Shown here: piece by piece, positions 25,825 through 36,253 of the stretch
Layout: each line of letters starts with the position of its first letter
Position numbering within the stretch: the stretch's first letter is position 1
Origin: CAIKMD01 sp035605975
Lineage (GTDB): Bacteria > Pseudomonadota > Alphaproteobacteria > ATCC43930 > CGMCC-115725
Reading direction: 5' to 3'
Length of the DNA stretch: 64,000 nt
NCBI GenBank assembly: GCA_035605975.1
Contig: DATNGG010000014.1
Span: forward strand, 1 to 64,000
Notes under the pieces: model-generated
What the model was told of the DNA's origin: nothing
Database searches by the model: none
What the model saw: only the letters and a program-made list of their open reading frames with translations
Program-made: the position numbers and the translations under genes

Positions 25825-26405
25825 CCCGCGCTCGCGCGCAGCGCCTGCAGCACGTTGGCTTTGCCCTCGGCCCAACCGATCGCGTCGCGCCCCGTATAGT
25901 CCTGCTTGTGCGCGTCTGCTCCCTGTTTCAGAAGCAGGCGCACCGCGAGGACCTGGCCTTTGCTTGCCGCCATCATCAGCGGCGTAATCCCTTCCTTATT
26001 CTGGACATCGACGCTCGCCTTGGCGTCGAGCAAGAGCTTCATGACCTCGATGCTGCCGCGCTGTGCCGCCCAATGCAGCGGCGTATTGCCGAAGCTGTCC
26101 GGGCGATCGACCGGCGCGTTGTAGCGCAAAAGAAGCTTCGTCATCTCGGCATTGCCGAAGCTCGCGGCGTAGCCGAGCGGCGTTTCCCCCTTGTCGTCGG
26201 TCACATCGGCGCTTTTGCCGGCGACCAGCATCGCCCGCACGCCGTCGGTCTTGTTCTGCGACGCGGGCTGCGTGACGTCGAGCCAGCCGGAGAGATCGAT
26301 GCCGCCGAGCGGCATGGTTTGCGCCAGCGTGCCGCGCGGGGCGGAGGTGAGAACGGCAGCGGCGATGATCAGGGCAACACAGTATCTCAACACTTCCCTC
26401 CTCAC
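25821..26405 (-). CDS. Secreted ankyrin-repeat protein
   Basis: A 194-residue protein with a clear signal peptide (basic MRREVLR, hydrophobic core, likely cleavage after about residue 29 at TLAQ). About four ankyrin repeats follow: KGETPLGYAASFGNAEMTKL, FGNTPLHWAAQRGSIEVMKL, EGITPLMMAASKGQVLAVRL and a final partial GRDAIGWAEGKANVL. It is probably periplasmic and should bind protein partners, but the partner is unknown. It shares its stop region with cobM and has a four-base overlap with cobK (its stop region abuts the end of cobK's operon neighbourhood), so it lies within the cobalamin cluster without an obvious role in it. Confidence 0.85.
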   Translation of the reverse strand: MRREVLRYCVALIIAAAVLTSAPRGTLAQTMPLGGIDLSGWLDVTQPASQNKTDGVRAMLVAGKSADVTDDKGETPLGYAASFGNAEMTKLLLRYNAPVDRPDSFGNTPLHWAAQRGSIEVMKLLLDAKASVDVQNKEGITPLMMAASKGQVLAVRLLLKQGADAHKQDYTGRDAIGWAEGKANVLQALRASAG

Positions 26406-27172
26406 GGGTCTTCAAGCTTCGCCGCAATCCAACGCAGCGCATCTTCGGTGCTGGCGGCGCCTGCGCCGGGCGCGTGCTCCGGCCGCCGCAGCATCACAAC
26501 GGGGATGCGGAGGAGGCGCGCCGCCTCAAGCTTTGCCGCTATGGCCTCGCCTCCCGAATCCTTGGCGATCAGCACCTCGATCGCGTGACGCTGCATGATA
26601 CGCCGCTCGTCTTCGAGGGTGAACGGCCCTCGGCCCAAAAGAATTTCATGAGAGCGAAGCGGCAGCGGCGCGGCCGGCGGCTCGATCAGCCGCACCAGGA
26701 AATGCACGCCGCTCACTGGCGCGAACGCCGCGATGCCGCGTTGGCCGATGGTCAAGAAGGCGCGTCGGCCGAGCTTGGGCAGGATCGACGCGGCTTCGGC
26801 CGCATCGGCAACCTCGATCCAGCGGTCATCGCTTTGCGCCCTCCAGCGCGGTCGCGCCAGGGCGAGGAGCGGCACATTGCGCGCGCGGCAAGCGGTCTGC
26901 GCTGCGGCGGTGATTTGTGTGGCGAAAGGGTGGGTGGCATCGATGACGAGATCGACCTGCGCGGCGCCGAGATAATCGGCAAGTCCCGTCGCGCCGCCGA
27001 AGCCGCCGCGGCGCAGCGCGCCCTCCGGAATCTTCGGCGCGCTCGTGCGGCCGGCGAGCGAGGTGGTGACGCGCAGCCGCTCGACGAAACGCGCATGGGC
27101 GGCGTCTGCGAGCGCGCGCGCTTCGGCCGTGCCGCCGAGGATCAGCAAATGCAGGGTCTCACGCGCCTTCAT
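26402..27172 (-). CDS. cobK: Precorrin-6A / cobalt-precorrin-6A reductase CobK (CbiJ)
   Basis: A 256-residue NAD(P)H-dependent reductase. It has LHLLILGGTAEARALADA at the N-terminus, VDLVIDATHPFATQITA in the middle, and the end VLIAKDSGGEAIAAKLEAARLLRIPVVML, all standard for CobK/CbiJ. It reduces the C18-C19 double bond of the corrin precursor. The chosen start is ATG at 27170-27172, overlapping the cbiD end by 14 bases; longer N-terminal extensions are read in the shadow of cbiD. It overlaps the ankyrin gene's start by four bases. Confidence 0.93.
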   Translation of the reverse strand: MKARETLHLLILGGTAEARALADAAHARFVERLRVTTSLAGRTSAPKIPEGALRRGGFGGATGLADYLGAAQVDLVIDATHPFATQITAAAQTACRARNVPLLALARPRWRAQSDDRWIEVADAAEAASILPKLGRRAFLTIGQRGIAAFAPVSGVHFLVRLIEPPAAPLPLRSHEILLGRGPFTLEDERRIMQRHAIEVLIAKDSGGEAIAAKLEAARLLRIPVVMLRRPEHAPGAGAASTEDALRWIAAKLEDP

Positions 27173-28250
27173 GCGCGAGAAGCTCTCCCCTCCGGCCGAA
27201 GATCGCGACATCGACCGCAATGCCGCCCGCCAAGCTCGCCAGCGCCACGGCGCGCGCCTCGCGCGCGATCGAGGCGGCGAGAGGAAGGGCGAAATCCGCT
27301 GCGGCGGCGTCCAAAATCGCGCCCGCGCTCTCCGCTTCCGCCGCGCGTGCGACAAGCGCCGCGGGAGCGCCGAGCGCGTCGAGCCTCCGCGCGAGCGCGC
27401 CGCTATCGAACCGGCTGCGCGATGAATGAAGATCGAGATGGCCTTGCGCAAGCTTGGCGAACTTGCCGAAACCGCCGGCCAAGGTGAGACGCGGCACCGG
27501 ATGACGGCGGAGATATTTGAGCGTGCCGCCGACGAAATCGCCCATATCGATCAGCGCTAGCTCGGGAAGATTGCACAGTTGCTGGACCGCTTTTTCGGAG
27601 GTGGTGCCGGTGGAGGCGGCGATATGCAGGGTGCCGGCGGCACGCGCGACATCGATGCCGCGATGGATCGAATGGATCCAGGCCGAGCAGGAATAGGGGA
27701 TGACGATGCCGGTTGTGCCGAGAATCGACAGCCCGCCGAGAATGCCGAGCCGCGCGTTCAAGGTCTTCGCCGCGAGCGCCGCGCCGCCGGGGATCGAGAG
27801 GGTGACGATCGCGTCGGCTTGCGGCTTGCCGCAGGCGCGCGCGACCGCGGCCAAGGCTTCGCCGATGAGCGCGCGCGGAGCGGGATTGATGGCCGGCTCG
27901 CCGACGGCAAGCGGCAGGCCGGGGCGGGTCACCGTGCCGACGCCTTCGCCGGCGCGAAACGCGACGCCGGTGCCTTCGTCGGCTTGCGACACTTCGGCGA
28001 TGACCAGCGCGCCGTGGGTAACGTCGGGATCATCGCCCGCATCCTTGACGATGCCGGCGCGCGCCATCGCCGCGCCGAGCTCCTTGACGGCGAGAGGGAA
28101 TTGCGGCTCGAGCCCGCCGGGCAGGGTGATCGAAACCGGGTCGGGGAAATCGCCCGTCAGCAGCGCCGCATAGGCGGCGCGCGAAGCGGCCGCCGCGCAG
28201 GCGCCGGTGCTCCAGCCGCGCCGCAACGCTCTCTTTGTCTCTCGCGCCAT
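27159..28250 (-). CDS. cbiD: Cobalt-precorrin-5B C1-methyltransferase CbiD
   Basis: A 363-residue enzyme with family marks LRRGWSTGACAAAASRAAYAALL near the N-terminus, VKDAGDDPDVTHGA, and the middle LGILGGLSILGTTGIVIPYS, followed by HIAASTGTTSEKAVQ. It methylates C-1 after deacylation in the cobalt-early (anaerobic-type) route and replaces CobF of the oxygen-dependent route. It is followed immediately by cobK and is divergent from cobA with a 71-base gap. Confidence 0.95.
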   Translation of the reverse strand: MARETKRALRRGWSTGACAAAASRAAYAALLTGDFPDPVSITLPGGLEPQFPLAVKELGAAMARAGIVKDAGDDPDVTHGALVIAEVSQADEGTGVAFRAGEGVGTVTRPGLPLAVGEPAINPAPRALIGEALAAVARACGKPQADAIVTLSIPGGAALAAKTLNARLGILGGLSILGTTGIVIPYSCSAWIHSIHRGIDVARAAGTLHIAASTGTTSEKAVQQLCNLPELALIDMGDFVGGTLKYLRRHPVPRLTLAGGFGKFAKLAQGHLDLHSSRSRFDSGALARRLDALGAPAALVARAAEAESAGAILDAAAADFALPLAASIAREARAVALASLAGGIAVDVAIFGRRGELLAHEGA

Positions 28251-28321
28251 GCCGGCGAATTCTATGGTGCCGGACGGGCGGCGGCTACACCGGCGAAAAG
28301 CGGCGGTGTAGGCTGACGGGG

Positions 28322-29146
28322 ATGAGCCGCTTGTCCAATACGCGCGCGTCTTTTGCGCCGCCCGATTTCCTGCCTGGCACGGTCTGGCTGGTTGGCGCCG
28401 GGCCGGGCGATCCCGGCCTGTTGACGCTGCTCGCGCTCCATGCGCTGAAGACGGCCGACATCGTCGTCTATGACGCGCTGGTCAGCGACGCGATTCTCCG
28501 CCTCGCGCGGCCGGAAGCGGCGAAGGAGCATGCCGGCAAGCGCGGCGGCAAGCCGTCGCCGCTGCAGCCCGATATTTCGCTGCGCCTCGTCGAGCTCGCG
28601 CGCGGCGGCAAGCGGGTGCTGCGTCTCAAGGGCGGCGATCCCTTCGTCTTCGGCCGCGGCGGCGAGGAAGGTTTCGCGCTGGCCGCGGCGCATATCCCGT
28701 TCCGCATCGTGCCGGGAATTACCGCCGGCATCGGCGGCCTCGCCTATGCCGGGATTCCGGCAACGCATCGCGACACCAACTCGGCGATCGCCTTCGTCAC
28801 CGGCCAGGGCAGTGGCGGGGCCTTGCCCGACACCGTCGATTGGGAGTCGCTGTCGCGCGGCGCGCCGGTTCTTGTCATCTACATGGCGTTGAAGAATCTC
28901 GACACGATCGCGGCGCGGCTCATCGCCGCGGGCCGCGCGCGCACCGAGCCGGCCGCGATCATCAGCAAGGCGACCTTGCCCGAGCAGCGCGTCGTCGAAA
29001 CGACGCTCGGCGCTGCTGCGGCCGATGCTGCCGCGGCGGGGATCGAGCCGCCCGCGGTTATCGCGGTGGGGCCGGTGGTGCGCTTGCGGCGCGAGCTGAA
29101 CTGGATCGATGCGCTCGCCGCCAGCGCGCTGATGCCGCCGCGCTAA
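28322..29146 (+). CDS. cobA: Uroporphyrinogen-III C-methyltransferase CobA (SUMT)
   Basis: A 274-residue methylase that makes precorrin-2 from uroporphyrinogen III, the first step toward cobalamin and siroheme. Motifs are VWLVGAGPGDPGLLTLLALH, IVVYDALVSDAIL, GKRVLRLKGGDPFVFGRGGEE, FRIVPGITAGIGGLAYAGIP and ATHRDTNSAIAFVTG. It is SUMT alone, without the CysG-type dehydrogenase/ferrochelatase domain, so precorrin-2 oxidation must come from elsewhere. The ATG at 28322 follows GACGGGG as a modest ribosome site. It is divergent from cbiD. Confidence 0.95.
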   Translation: MSRLSNTRASFAPPDFLPGTVWLVGAGPGDPGLLTLLALHALKTADIVVYDALVSDAILRLARPEAAKEHAGKRGGKPSPLQPDISLRLVELARGGKRVLRLKGGDPFVFGRGGEEGFALAAAHIPFRIVPGITAGIGGLAYAGIPATHRDTNSAIAFVTGQGSGGALPDTVDWESLSRGAPVLVIYMALKNLDTIAARLIAAGRARTEPAAIISKATLPEQRVVETTLGAAAADAAAAGIEPPAVIAVGPVVRLRRELNWIDALAASALMPPR

Positions 29147-29193
29147 CGGCTTTATGACTGGAAAGCCGCACGCGCCCGGCCTATATCCGGGCC

Positions 29194-29784
29194 ATGTCGG
29201 ATGCCGCCCGCCGCGGGCTGTTTATTTTCCTCGCTGCGCTTTTGATCATTATCGGCGGCGTCGTTTACGAGCAGTACCGGCTCGGCGGCGCGGAGAATGC
29301 GACGCCCGCCGTTGGCGGCCCCTTCGCCTTGGTCGATCAGAACGGGGTCGCGCGGCGCGACACGGATTTCCGCGGCAAGGTGATGCTGATCTATTTCGGC
29401 TACACCTATTGCCCCGATGCCTGTCCGACGACCTTGCAGGCGATCACCAACACGCTCGACCTCCTCGGCAAGGACGCGGCGAAAGTCCAGCCGCTTTTCA
29501 TCTCCGTCGATCCGGCGCGCGACACCCAAGAACAGCTTCGCGCCTATGCGGCGAATTTCCATTCCGGCATTCTTTATCTCACCGGCGCGCCGGAGGAGCT
29601 GAAAAAGGTGGAACGCGAATTCCATGTCTATGTCGCCAAAGTGCCGCAATCGGGTAGCGATGATTATCTCATCGATCACAGCTCGATTATCTATGTCATG
29701 GGATCCGACGGGCGTTATCTCGGCCAGATGCCGACAGGCTTGCCGCCGAAGGTCATGGCCGCGACCGTCGAGCGCTATCTGTGA
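29194..29784 (+). CDS. SCO1/SenC-family copper/redox protein
   Basis: A 196-residue membrane-anchored periplasmic protein. An N-terminal helix (about residues 8-24) precedes a thioredoxin-like domain with the copper-binding YCPDAC motif and a distant histidine in DHSSIIYVM, the three known copper ligands. SCO proteins help assemble the CuA centre of cytochrome c oxidase. It lies between cobA and cobB on the same strand with short gaps, but has no known corrin role; the association with RegBA-controlled respiration is only general. Confidence 0.92.
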   Translation: MSDAARRGLFIFLAALLIIIGGVVYEQYRLGGAENATPAVGGPFALVDQNGVARRDTDFRGKVMLIYFGYTYCPDACPTTLQAITNTLDLLGKDAAKVQPLFISVDPARDTQEQLRAYAANFHSGILYLTGAPEELKKVEREFHVYVAKVPQSGSDDYLIDHSSIIYVMGSDGRYLGQMPTGLPPKVMAATVERYL

Positions 29785-29808
29785 CGGACTCTTTGCCGGC
29801 CTAGCGCC

Positions 29809-31125
29809 ATGAACGGGCTCATCATCGCCGCGCCGCGCTCGGACAGCGGCAAGACGGTGGTGACGCTCGGGCTTCTGCGGGCGCTGCGCCAGCGCGGGCT
29901 GCGCGTTGCCGCGGCCAAGGTCGGACCCGATTACATCGATCCCACCTATCTCGCCGCCGCGTGCGGCGGGACTTGCGCCAATCTCGATCCCTGGGCGATG
30001 CGGCGCGCGACCATTGCCGCCGAGCTTGCCGTGCTCGGTGAGGCGGCCGATCTTGTCCTGTGCGAAGGGGTGATGGGCCTCTTCGACGGCGCTGGTGCCG
30101 AGGGCGCGGGCTCGACCGCCGATTTGGCGGCGCTCACCGGGTGGCCGGTGATCCTCGTCCTCGATCTTGCCGGGCAGGCCCAGTCGGCCGCGGCGCTCGT
30201 CGAGGGCTTCGCGCGGCACCGTTCCGACGTGAAGCTCGCGGGCGTAATCTTCAACCGCGTCGGCGGCGAGCGGCACGTTGCTTTGGCCGCAGCGGCGCTT
30301 GGCCGCGCCGTGCCGGCGATCCAGCCGCTCGGCGCTTTGCCGCGCGATGCGGGGCTGGCGCTGCCCTCGCGGCATCTTGGTCTCGTTCCCGCCGGCGAGC
30401 AGGCGCGGCTCGATGCGTTTCTCGATGCGGCCGCCTCGCGCATTGAAGCGTCGGTCAATCTCGATGCGGTGACGGCACTGGCGCGGGCTTCCTCGCTCGA
30501 GGAAGATGCCGCCGGTCCTGCCTTGCCGCCCTTGGGCCAGTCCATTGCCGTTGCGCGCGACGCGGCCTTTGCCTTTGTTTATCCAGGCGTGCTGCGCGGC
30601 TGGCGCGATGCCGGCGCTTCGCTCGCATTCTTCGCGCCGCTTGCGGACGAGGCGCCTCCCGCCGCCTGCGATGCAGTTTATCTGCCGGGCGGCTATCCCG
30701 AGCTTCATGCCGCGCGCCTCGCCGGCAATCGCTGCTTCATCGAGGGGCTGCGTGCCGCGGCGCGGCGCGGCGCCACTCTCTATGGCGAATGCGGCGGCTA
30801 TATGGTCCTCGGGCAACGACTCATCGACGGCGATGGCGCGTCGCACGAGATGGCGGGGCTATTGCCGCTCGCGACCAGCTTTGCCGCGCGCAAGCTGCAT
30901 CTCGGCTATCGCGCCGTGTCCCTGATGGAGGGGACGCCGCTCGGCGCGCGCGGCGCGCGCTTTCGCGGTCACGAATTCCACTACGCGCGCATCATCGGCG
31001 AAGGCGAGGGCGCGCCGCTCTTTCGCGTGGCCGATGCCGAGGGCGCGGCTTTGCCGGAGGCGGGCCGGATCAACGGCAAGGTGATGGGATCCTTCATCCA
31101 CCTCATCGATCGCGCGGGCCCCTGA
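29809..31125 (+). CDS. cobB: Cobyrinate a,c-diamide synthase CobB (CbiA)
   Basis: A 438-residue glutamine-dependent amidotransferase for the a and c carboxylates of (hydrogeno)cobyrinate. The N-terminal P-loop domain has IIAAPRSDSGKTVVTLGLL and AAKVGPDYIDPTYL. The C-terminal glutaminase has the nucleophile in LYGECGGYMVLG and a late FRGHEFHYAR. CobB precedes CobN in the oxygen-dependent route, while in the cobalt-early route it acts on cobyrinate. It completes the set of ring-decoration genes in this cluster. Confidence 0.95.
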   Translation: MNGLIIAAPRSDSGKTVVTLGLLRALRQRGLRVAAAKVGPDYIDPTYLAAACGGTCANLDPWAMRRATIAAELAVLGEAADLVLCEGVMGLFDGAGAEGAGSTADLAALTGWPVILVLDLAGQAQSAAALVEGFARHRSDVKLAGVIFNRVGGERHVALAAAALGRAVPAIQPLGALPRDAGLALPSRHLGLVPAGEQARLDAFLDAAASRIEASVNLDAVTALARASSLEEDAAGPALPPLGQSIAVARDAAFAFVYPGVLRGWRDAGASLAFFAPLADEAPPAACDAVYLPGGYPELHAARLAGNRCFIEGLRAAARRGATLYGECGGYMVLGQRLIDGDGASHEMAGLLPLATSFAARKLHLGYRAVSLMEGTPLGARGARFRGHEFHYARIIGEGEGAPLFRVADAEGAALPEAGRINGKVMGSFIHLIDRAGP

Positions 31126-31174
31126 CGCGACGAAAATTTTGGCAGCCACGCCGAGTTCCGGTACACTTTGCCGC

Positions 31175-31900
31175 GTGGCAGACGCGTCATCCGGATTCTC
31201 TTCTTTTCCGACGAGCTGGTCCTATGCGGGCGGCGAAGTGGCGGTGCGGCTGCGTCCGCATCCGCGCGCGCGGCGCTTGGCGCTGCGCATCGACGCGACC
31301 GGCGAGGCGATCGAGCTGGTTTTGCCGCGCCGCGGCTCGCGCGGCGAAGCGTTGCGCTTTCTCGAGGCCAATCGCGCCTGGCTCGACAAGCGCCTCTGCG
31401 CTCTGCCGCCGCGCACCGCCTTCGAGGCGGGAGCCGTCATTCCGGTGCTCGATCGCCCGCATGTCATTCGCCATGTCGGTCCGGTGCGCGGCCGCGGTCC
31501 GGTCTGGCTCGAAGCCGGGGCGATCTGCGTTTCGGGCGATCCTGCCTTTCTCGCCCGGCGCGTGCGCGATTTCCTGCGCGCGCGGGCGAAGCACGAGCTG
31601 AGCCGGCGCGCCGAAGCGCTGGCGCAATCGATCGGCCATAAGGTGACGCGCGTCGGCGTGCGCGACACGACGACGCGGTGGGGAAGCTGCGCGCGCACCG
31701 GCAGCCTCTCCTTCTCCTGGCGTCTGATCTTCGCGCCCGAGGCGGTAGTCGACTACGTCGTGGCGCATGAGGTCGCGCATCTTGCAGAGATGAATCACGG
31801 GCCGCGCTTCTGGCGCTTGGTCGACCGGCTTCACCCGACGCCCAAGGCGCAGCGTCTTTGGCTGAACCGCAACCGCGCGCGGCTGATGCGCATCGGTTGA
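31175..31900 (+). CDS. YgjP/DUF45-type zinc metallopeptidase-like protein
   Basis: About 241 residues, cytoplasmic. The C-terminal part has VGVRDTTTRWGSCARTGSLSFSWRL, a block typical of the DUF45/YgjP family, and the zincin motif VAHEVAHLAEMNHGPRFWRLV with HEVAH and a third histidine. The N-terminal half resembles RLALRIDATGEAIELVLPRR of the same family. Function is unproven; these proteins are related to SprT and M48 peptidases. The start is uncertain: GTG at 31175 is preferred, TTG at 31139 is an alternative, and neither has a good Shine-Dalgarno. Confidence 0.85.
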   Translation: MADASSGFSSFPTSWSYAGGEVAVRLRPHPRARRLALRIDATGEAIELVLPRRGSRGEALRFLEANRAWLDKRLCALPPRTAFEAGAVIPVLDRPHVIRHVGPVRGRGPVWLEAGAICVSGDPAFLARRVRDFLRARAKHELSRRAEALAQSIGHKVTRVGVRDTTTRWGSCARTGSLSFSWRLIFAPEAVVDYVVAHEVAHLAEMNHGPRFWRLVDRLHPTPKAQRLWLNRNRARLMRIG

Positions 31901-31901
31901 G

Positions 31902-31927
31902 GCGGCGCGCTACCGCGGCGCGCTACC
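31902..31927. repeat. Two tandem copies of a 13-bp unit at the end of the AmpG-like gene
   Basis: GCGGCGCGCTACC occurs at 31902-31914 and again, without a gap, at 31915-31927. The second copy contains the stop codon of the permease gene (complement of 31923-31925). The first copy repeats that triplet, which fits a small recent slippage duplication downstream of the stop. Confidence 0.7.
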
Positions 31928-33236
31928 GCGCGCGCGCGGCGGCGACGTTCTCCGCCGACTCCAAGCCGAAACGCCGGTCGAGCCAAAGCAGCAGCACGAG
32001 GCTCGGCAGGCAGATGACCGTTGCCAGCAGGAAGAACGGCCCCCAATCGATGTGATCGACGAGCCAGCCGCTTGGCGCCGCGAGCACGCGGGCGGGAACC
32101 GCGGCGAGCGAGGAGAAGAGTGCGTATTGGGTCGCGGTGAAAGCGGCGCTGCAGAGACTAGAGAGATAGGCAACGAAAGCGGCCGAGGCCATGCCGCCGG
32201 TGAAATTCTCGCCGAAGATGGAGAGCGCCAGCATCGGGTTGCTCCGCCCGGACGAGAGCAGCGCGATATAGAGCAGATTGGAGAGCATCTGCAGCACGCC
32301 GCCCAGGAGCAGCGCGCGCATGATGCCGAGGCGGGCGACGGCAAGCCCGCCGGCCGCGACGCCCGACAAGGTCGCGGTAAGGCCCACGAGCTTGCCGAGA
32401 TCGCCGACATCGACCTTGCTGAAACCGAGCTCCTGATAGAGCGGACTCGACATCGCTCCCGCCATCGCCTCGCCGAGCTTGTAGAGGACAATGAAGCACA
32501 GAATGGCGAGCCAGCCGCGACGCTGCATGAAATCGGCAAAGGGATCGATTACCGACTGGCGCAGCCAGATCCGGAGCCGGTCGCCGCGGCTTCTCGCCCC
32601 TGCCGCGGGCAACAAACTCGCTGCGACCGCCGGCTCGCGCGTCATCAGAACGCTGATAACGCCGACGAGCATCAGCGCCGCCATGATCGTATAGGCGAAG
32701 TGCCAGCCGCCGAGATAGGCCGCGTTGAAGGCGCCGGTGCTGGCGGCGAGCGTGCCGAGCCGGTAGCCCCATTGCGTTGCGGCGGCACCTGCGCCCTGCT
32801 CCTCGGGCTTCAACAGCTCGATGCGGTAAGCATCGATGACGATGTCCTGGCTCGCCGAAAGGAAAGCGACGATGACCGCGAGACAGGCGGTGGTGCCAAG
32901 ATGCGTTGCAGGATCGGTGCTGCCGAGGCCGAAGATCGCCGCCATGAGCGGCAGCTGGATGGCGATCGCCCAGCTCCGCCGGCGCCCCAGCCGCCGCGTC
33001 AGGATCGGGATCGGCAGCCGGTCGATGAAGGGCGACCACAGGAATTTGAAGCTGTAGGAAACGCCGACCAGCACAAAGAGCCCGATTGCGGTGCGCGATA
33101 CCCCCGCCTCGCTGAGCCAGAAGGACAAGGTGCCGAAGACGAGCAGAAGCGGCAGGCCGCTCGAAAATCCCATGCAGAAGATCGCGAGGATGCGCCGGTC
33201 GCGATAAACCTTCAGCGATGCGAGCCAGGATCGCAT
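31923..33236 (-). CDS. AmpG-like MFS permease
   Basis: A 437-residue, 12-helix MFS protein of the inner membrane. The N-terminus YRDRRILAIFCMGFSSGLPLLL and then GLFVLVGVSYSFKFLWSPFIDRL are characteristic of AmpG, which imports anhydromuropeptides for cell-wall recycling; ASQDIVIDAYRIELL is another AmpG block. The beta-lactamase-induction link depends on an AmpR/AmpC system that is not in the window. It converges on the metallopeptidase gene and is the last of a minus-strand run after the cyclophilin gene, 16 bases apart. Confidence 0.88.
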   Translation of the reverse strand: MRSWLASLKVYRDRRILAIFCMGFSSGLPLLLVFGTLSFWLSEAGVSRTAIGLFVLVGVSYSFKFLWSPFIDRLPIPILTRRLGRRRSWAIAIQLPLMAAIFGLGSTDPATHLGTTACLAVIVAFLSASQDIVIDAYRIELLKPEEQGAGAAATQWGYRLGTLAASTGAFNAAYLGGWHFAYTIMAALMLVGVISVLMTREPAVAASLLPAAGARSRGDRLRIWLRQSVIDPFADFMQRRGWLAILCFIVLYKLGEAMAGAMSSPLYQELGFSKVDVGDLGKLVGLTATLSGVAAGGLAVARLGIMRALLLGGVLQMLSNLLYIALLSSGRSNPMLALSIFGENFTGGMASAAFVAYLSSLCSAAFTATQYALFSSLAAVPARVLAAPSGWLVDHIDWGPFFLLATVICLPSLVLLLWLDRRFGLESAENVAAARAR

Positions 33237-33252
33237 CGGCCGCGCGGAATGC

Positions 33253-33822
33253 CTAGGGCTTGGCCTTCTCGGCGTCGGCCGCCACTTGCATGCGGATGAT
33301 GTGATCGGGATCGCTCACCATCCCGTTCGGCCCAGAGCCGCGCTTGATGGCGTCGATATATTCCATGCCCGAGGTGACCTGGCCGAAGATCGTATATTTC
33401 CCGTCGAGAAAGGGCGCGGGCGCGAAGCAGATGAAGAACTGGCTGTCGGCGCTGTCCGGGTCCTGGGCGCGCGCCATGCCGACCGTGCCGCGCAAGAAAT
33501 GCGCCTGGCTGAATTCCGCCGGCAGATTCTTGCCCGAGCCGCCGGTGCCGTCGCCGCGCGGATCGCCGGTCTGCGCCATGAAGCCGTCGATGACGCGATG
33601 GAAGCTAAGGCCGTCGTAAAAGCCGCGCCGCGTCAGCTCCTTGATCCGCGCCACCGTCTTGGGGGCGAGGTCGGGGCGCAACTCGATGACGACGCGGCCT
33701 TTCGGCACGTCGAGATAGAGCGTGTTTTCGAGATCGGCGGCGCTCACGGGACCTCCTGCATTGATGATGAAGCCGATCGCGAAAGCGACGACGAGGAAGG
33801 CTCGAAGCATGGCGCGATCCAT
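33253..33822 (-). CDS. Periplasmic cyclophilin-type peptidyl-prolyl isomerase
   Basis: A 189-residue protein with an N-terminal signal peptide (hydrophobic FLVVAFAIGFIINAGG, cleavage about residue 28) and one cyclophilin domain. Catalytic-site residues are in LSFHRVIDGFMAQTGDP, GTGGSGKNLPAEF and SQFFICFAPAPFLDGKYTIFGQV. It catalyses cis-trans isomerisation of prolyl bonds in exported proteins. Length and layout match the periplasmic PpiA group. It is cotranscribed with, or just ahead of, the AmpG-like gene. Confidence 0.93.
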   Translation of the reverse strand: MDRAMLRAFLVVAFAIGFIINAGGPVSAADLENTLYLDVPKGRVVIELRPDLAPKTVARIKELTRRGFYDGLSFHRVIDGFMAQTGDPRGDGTGGSGKNLPAEFSQAHFLRGTVGMARAQDPDSADSQFFICFAPAPFLDGKYTIFGQVTSGMEYIDAIKRGSGPNGMVSDPDHIIRMQVAADAEKAKP

Positions 33823-33904
33823 AGCGGTGAAAAGGGCGGCGAAATCAGCGCGGCGACCTTAGCCCATCGCTGCGCACGAGGAAAGCCGCCCGCGCGCGCC
33901 GTCG

Positions 33905-34291
33905 CTATTCGGCGGGCAACGCCGTCTTGATCGCCGCGGCGAGCTCCGCCGCGGTGAAGGGTTTGCGCAGGATCGTCGCGTGGGGCGCGAAGCGGGCAAT
34001 CGCATCGGTGTCGATCGAGCCGCTCATATAGATGATTTTGAGGCCGCGGCGGCGGCCTTCGGCCATCAGGCCGATCGACACCCCATGCGGCGTTCCGGGC
34101 GGAAGATTGACGTCCGCCAGCAGAAGATCGACCTCGTCGCTGCCTTCGATGACCGGCAGGGCAGTGACGAAGTCCCGCGCCATCGTCACGCGGAACCCCT
34201 CCGCCTCGAGCATGCGCCGCACCAGCCGCGCATAGGCATCGTCGTCTTCGACCACGAGGATGTGCTTCGGCGTCGCCGGCGAATCGGGCAT
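33905..34291 (-). CDS. Stand-alone response-regulator receiver protein
   Basis: A 128-residue single receiver domain (CheY-like) without an output domain. It has the acidic pair in ILVVEDDDAY, the phospho-acceptor in LLLADVNLPPG, a Ser at the conserved switch position in IYMSGS, and the lysine in ILRKPF. The start at 34291 is supported by AGGAGG seven bases upstream; twenty more codons are open beyond it. No kinase is adjacent. It lies between typA and the cyclophilin gene. Confidence 0.85.
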   Translation of the reverse strand: MPDSPATPKHILVVEDDDAYARLVRRMLEAEGFRVTMARDFVTALPVIEGSDEVDLLLADVNLPPGTPHGVSIGLMAEGRRRGLKIIYMSGSIDTDAIARFAPHATILRKPFTAAELAAAIKTALPAE

Positions 34292-34379
34292 CGTTCCGCC
34301 TCCTGGCCGCGGCTCGACGGCAAGCCAGCTGTCCAGCGTCCTGTCCTTCAAGTCTTGGGTGCCGTCGGGGTTGCGTCAA

Positions 34380-34401
34380 GCGCCGGCCCCAAAGCCGGCG
34401 C
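34380..34401 (-). terminator. GC-rich hairpin downstream of typA, possible terminator
   Basis: GCGCCGGC at 34380-34387 and GCCGGCGC at 34394-34401 form a perfect 8-bp stem with a CCCAAA loop, beginning 15 bases after the typA stop on the minus strand. No T-run follows, so if it ends transcription it does so inefficiently or as a structure-only terminator or mRNA 3' end stabiliser. Confidence 0.4.
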
Positions 34402-34416
34402 CGCCCGCCATCCCGG

Positions 34417-36240
<1,824 letters not shown>

Positions 36241-36253
36241 CGCGGCGTCCGCG

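Noticed and set aside
34380..34401. Firm intrinsic terminator after typA
   Set aside because: The stem is perfect but no U-run follows, so it is listed only as a possible terminator.
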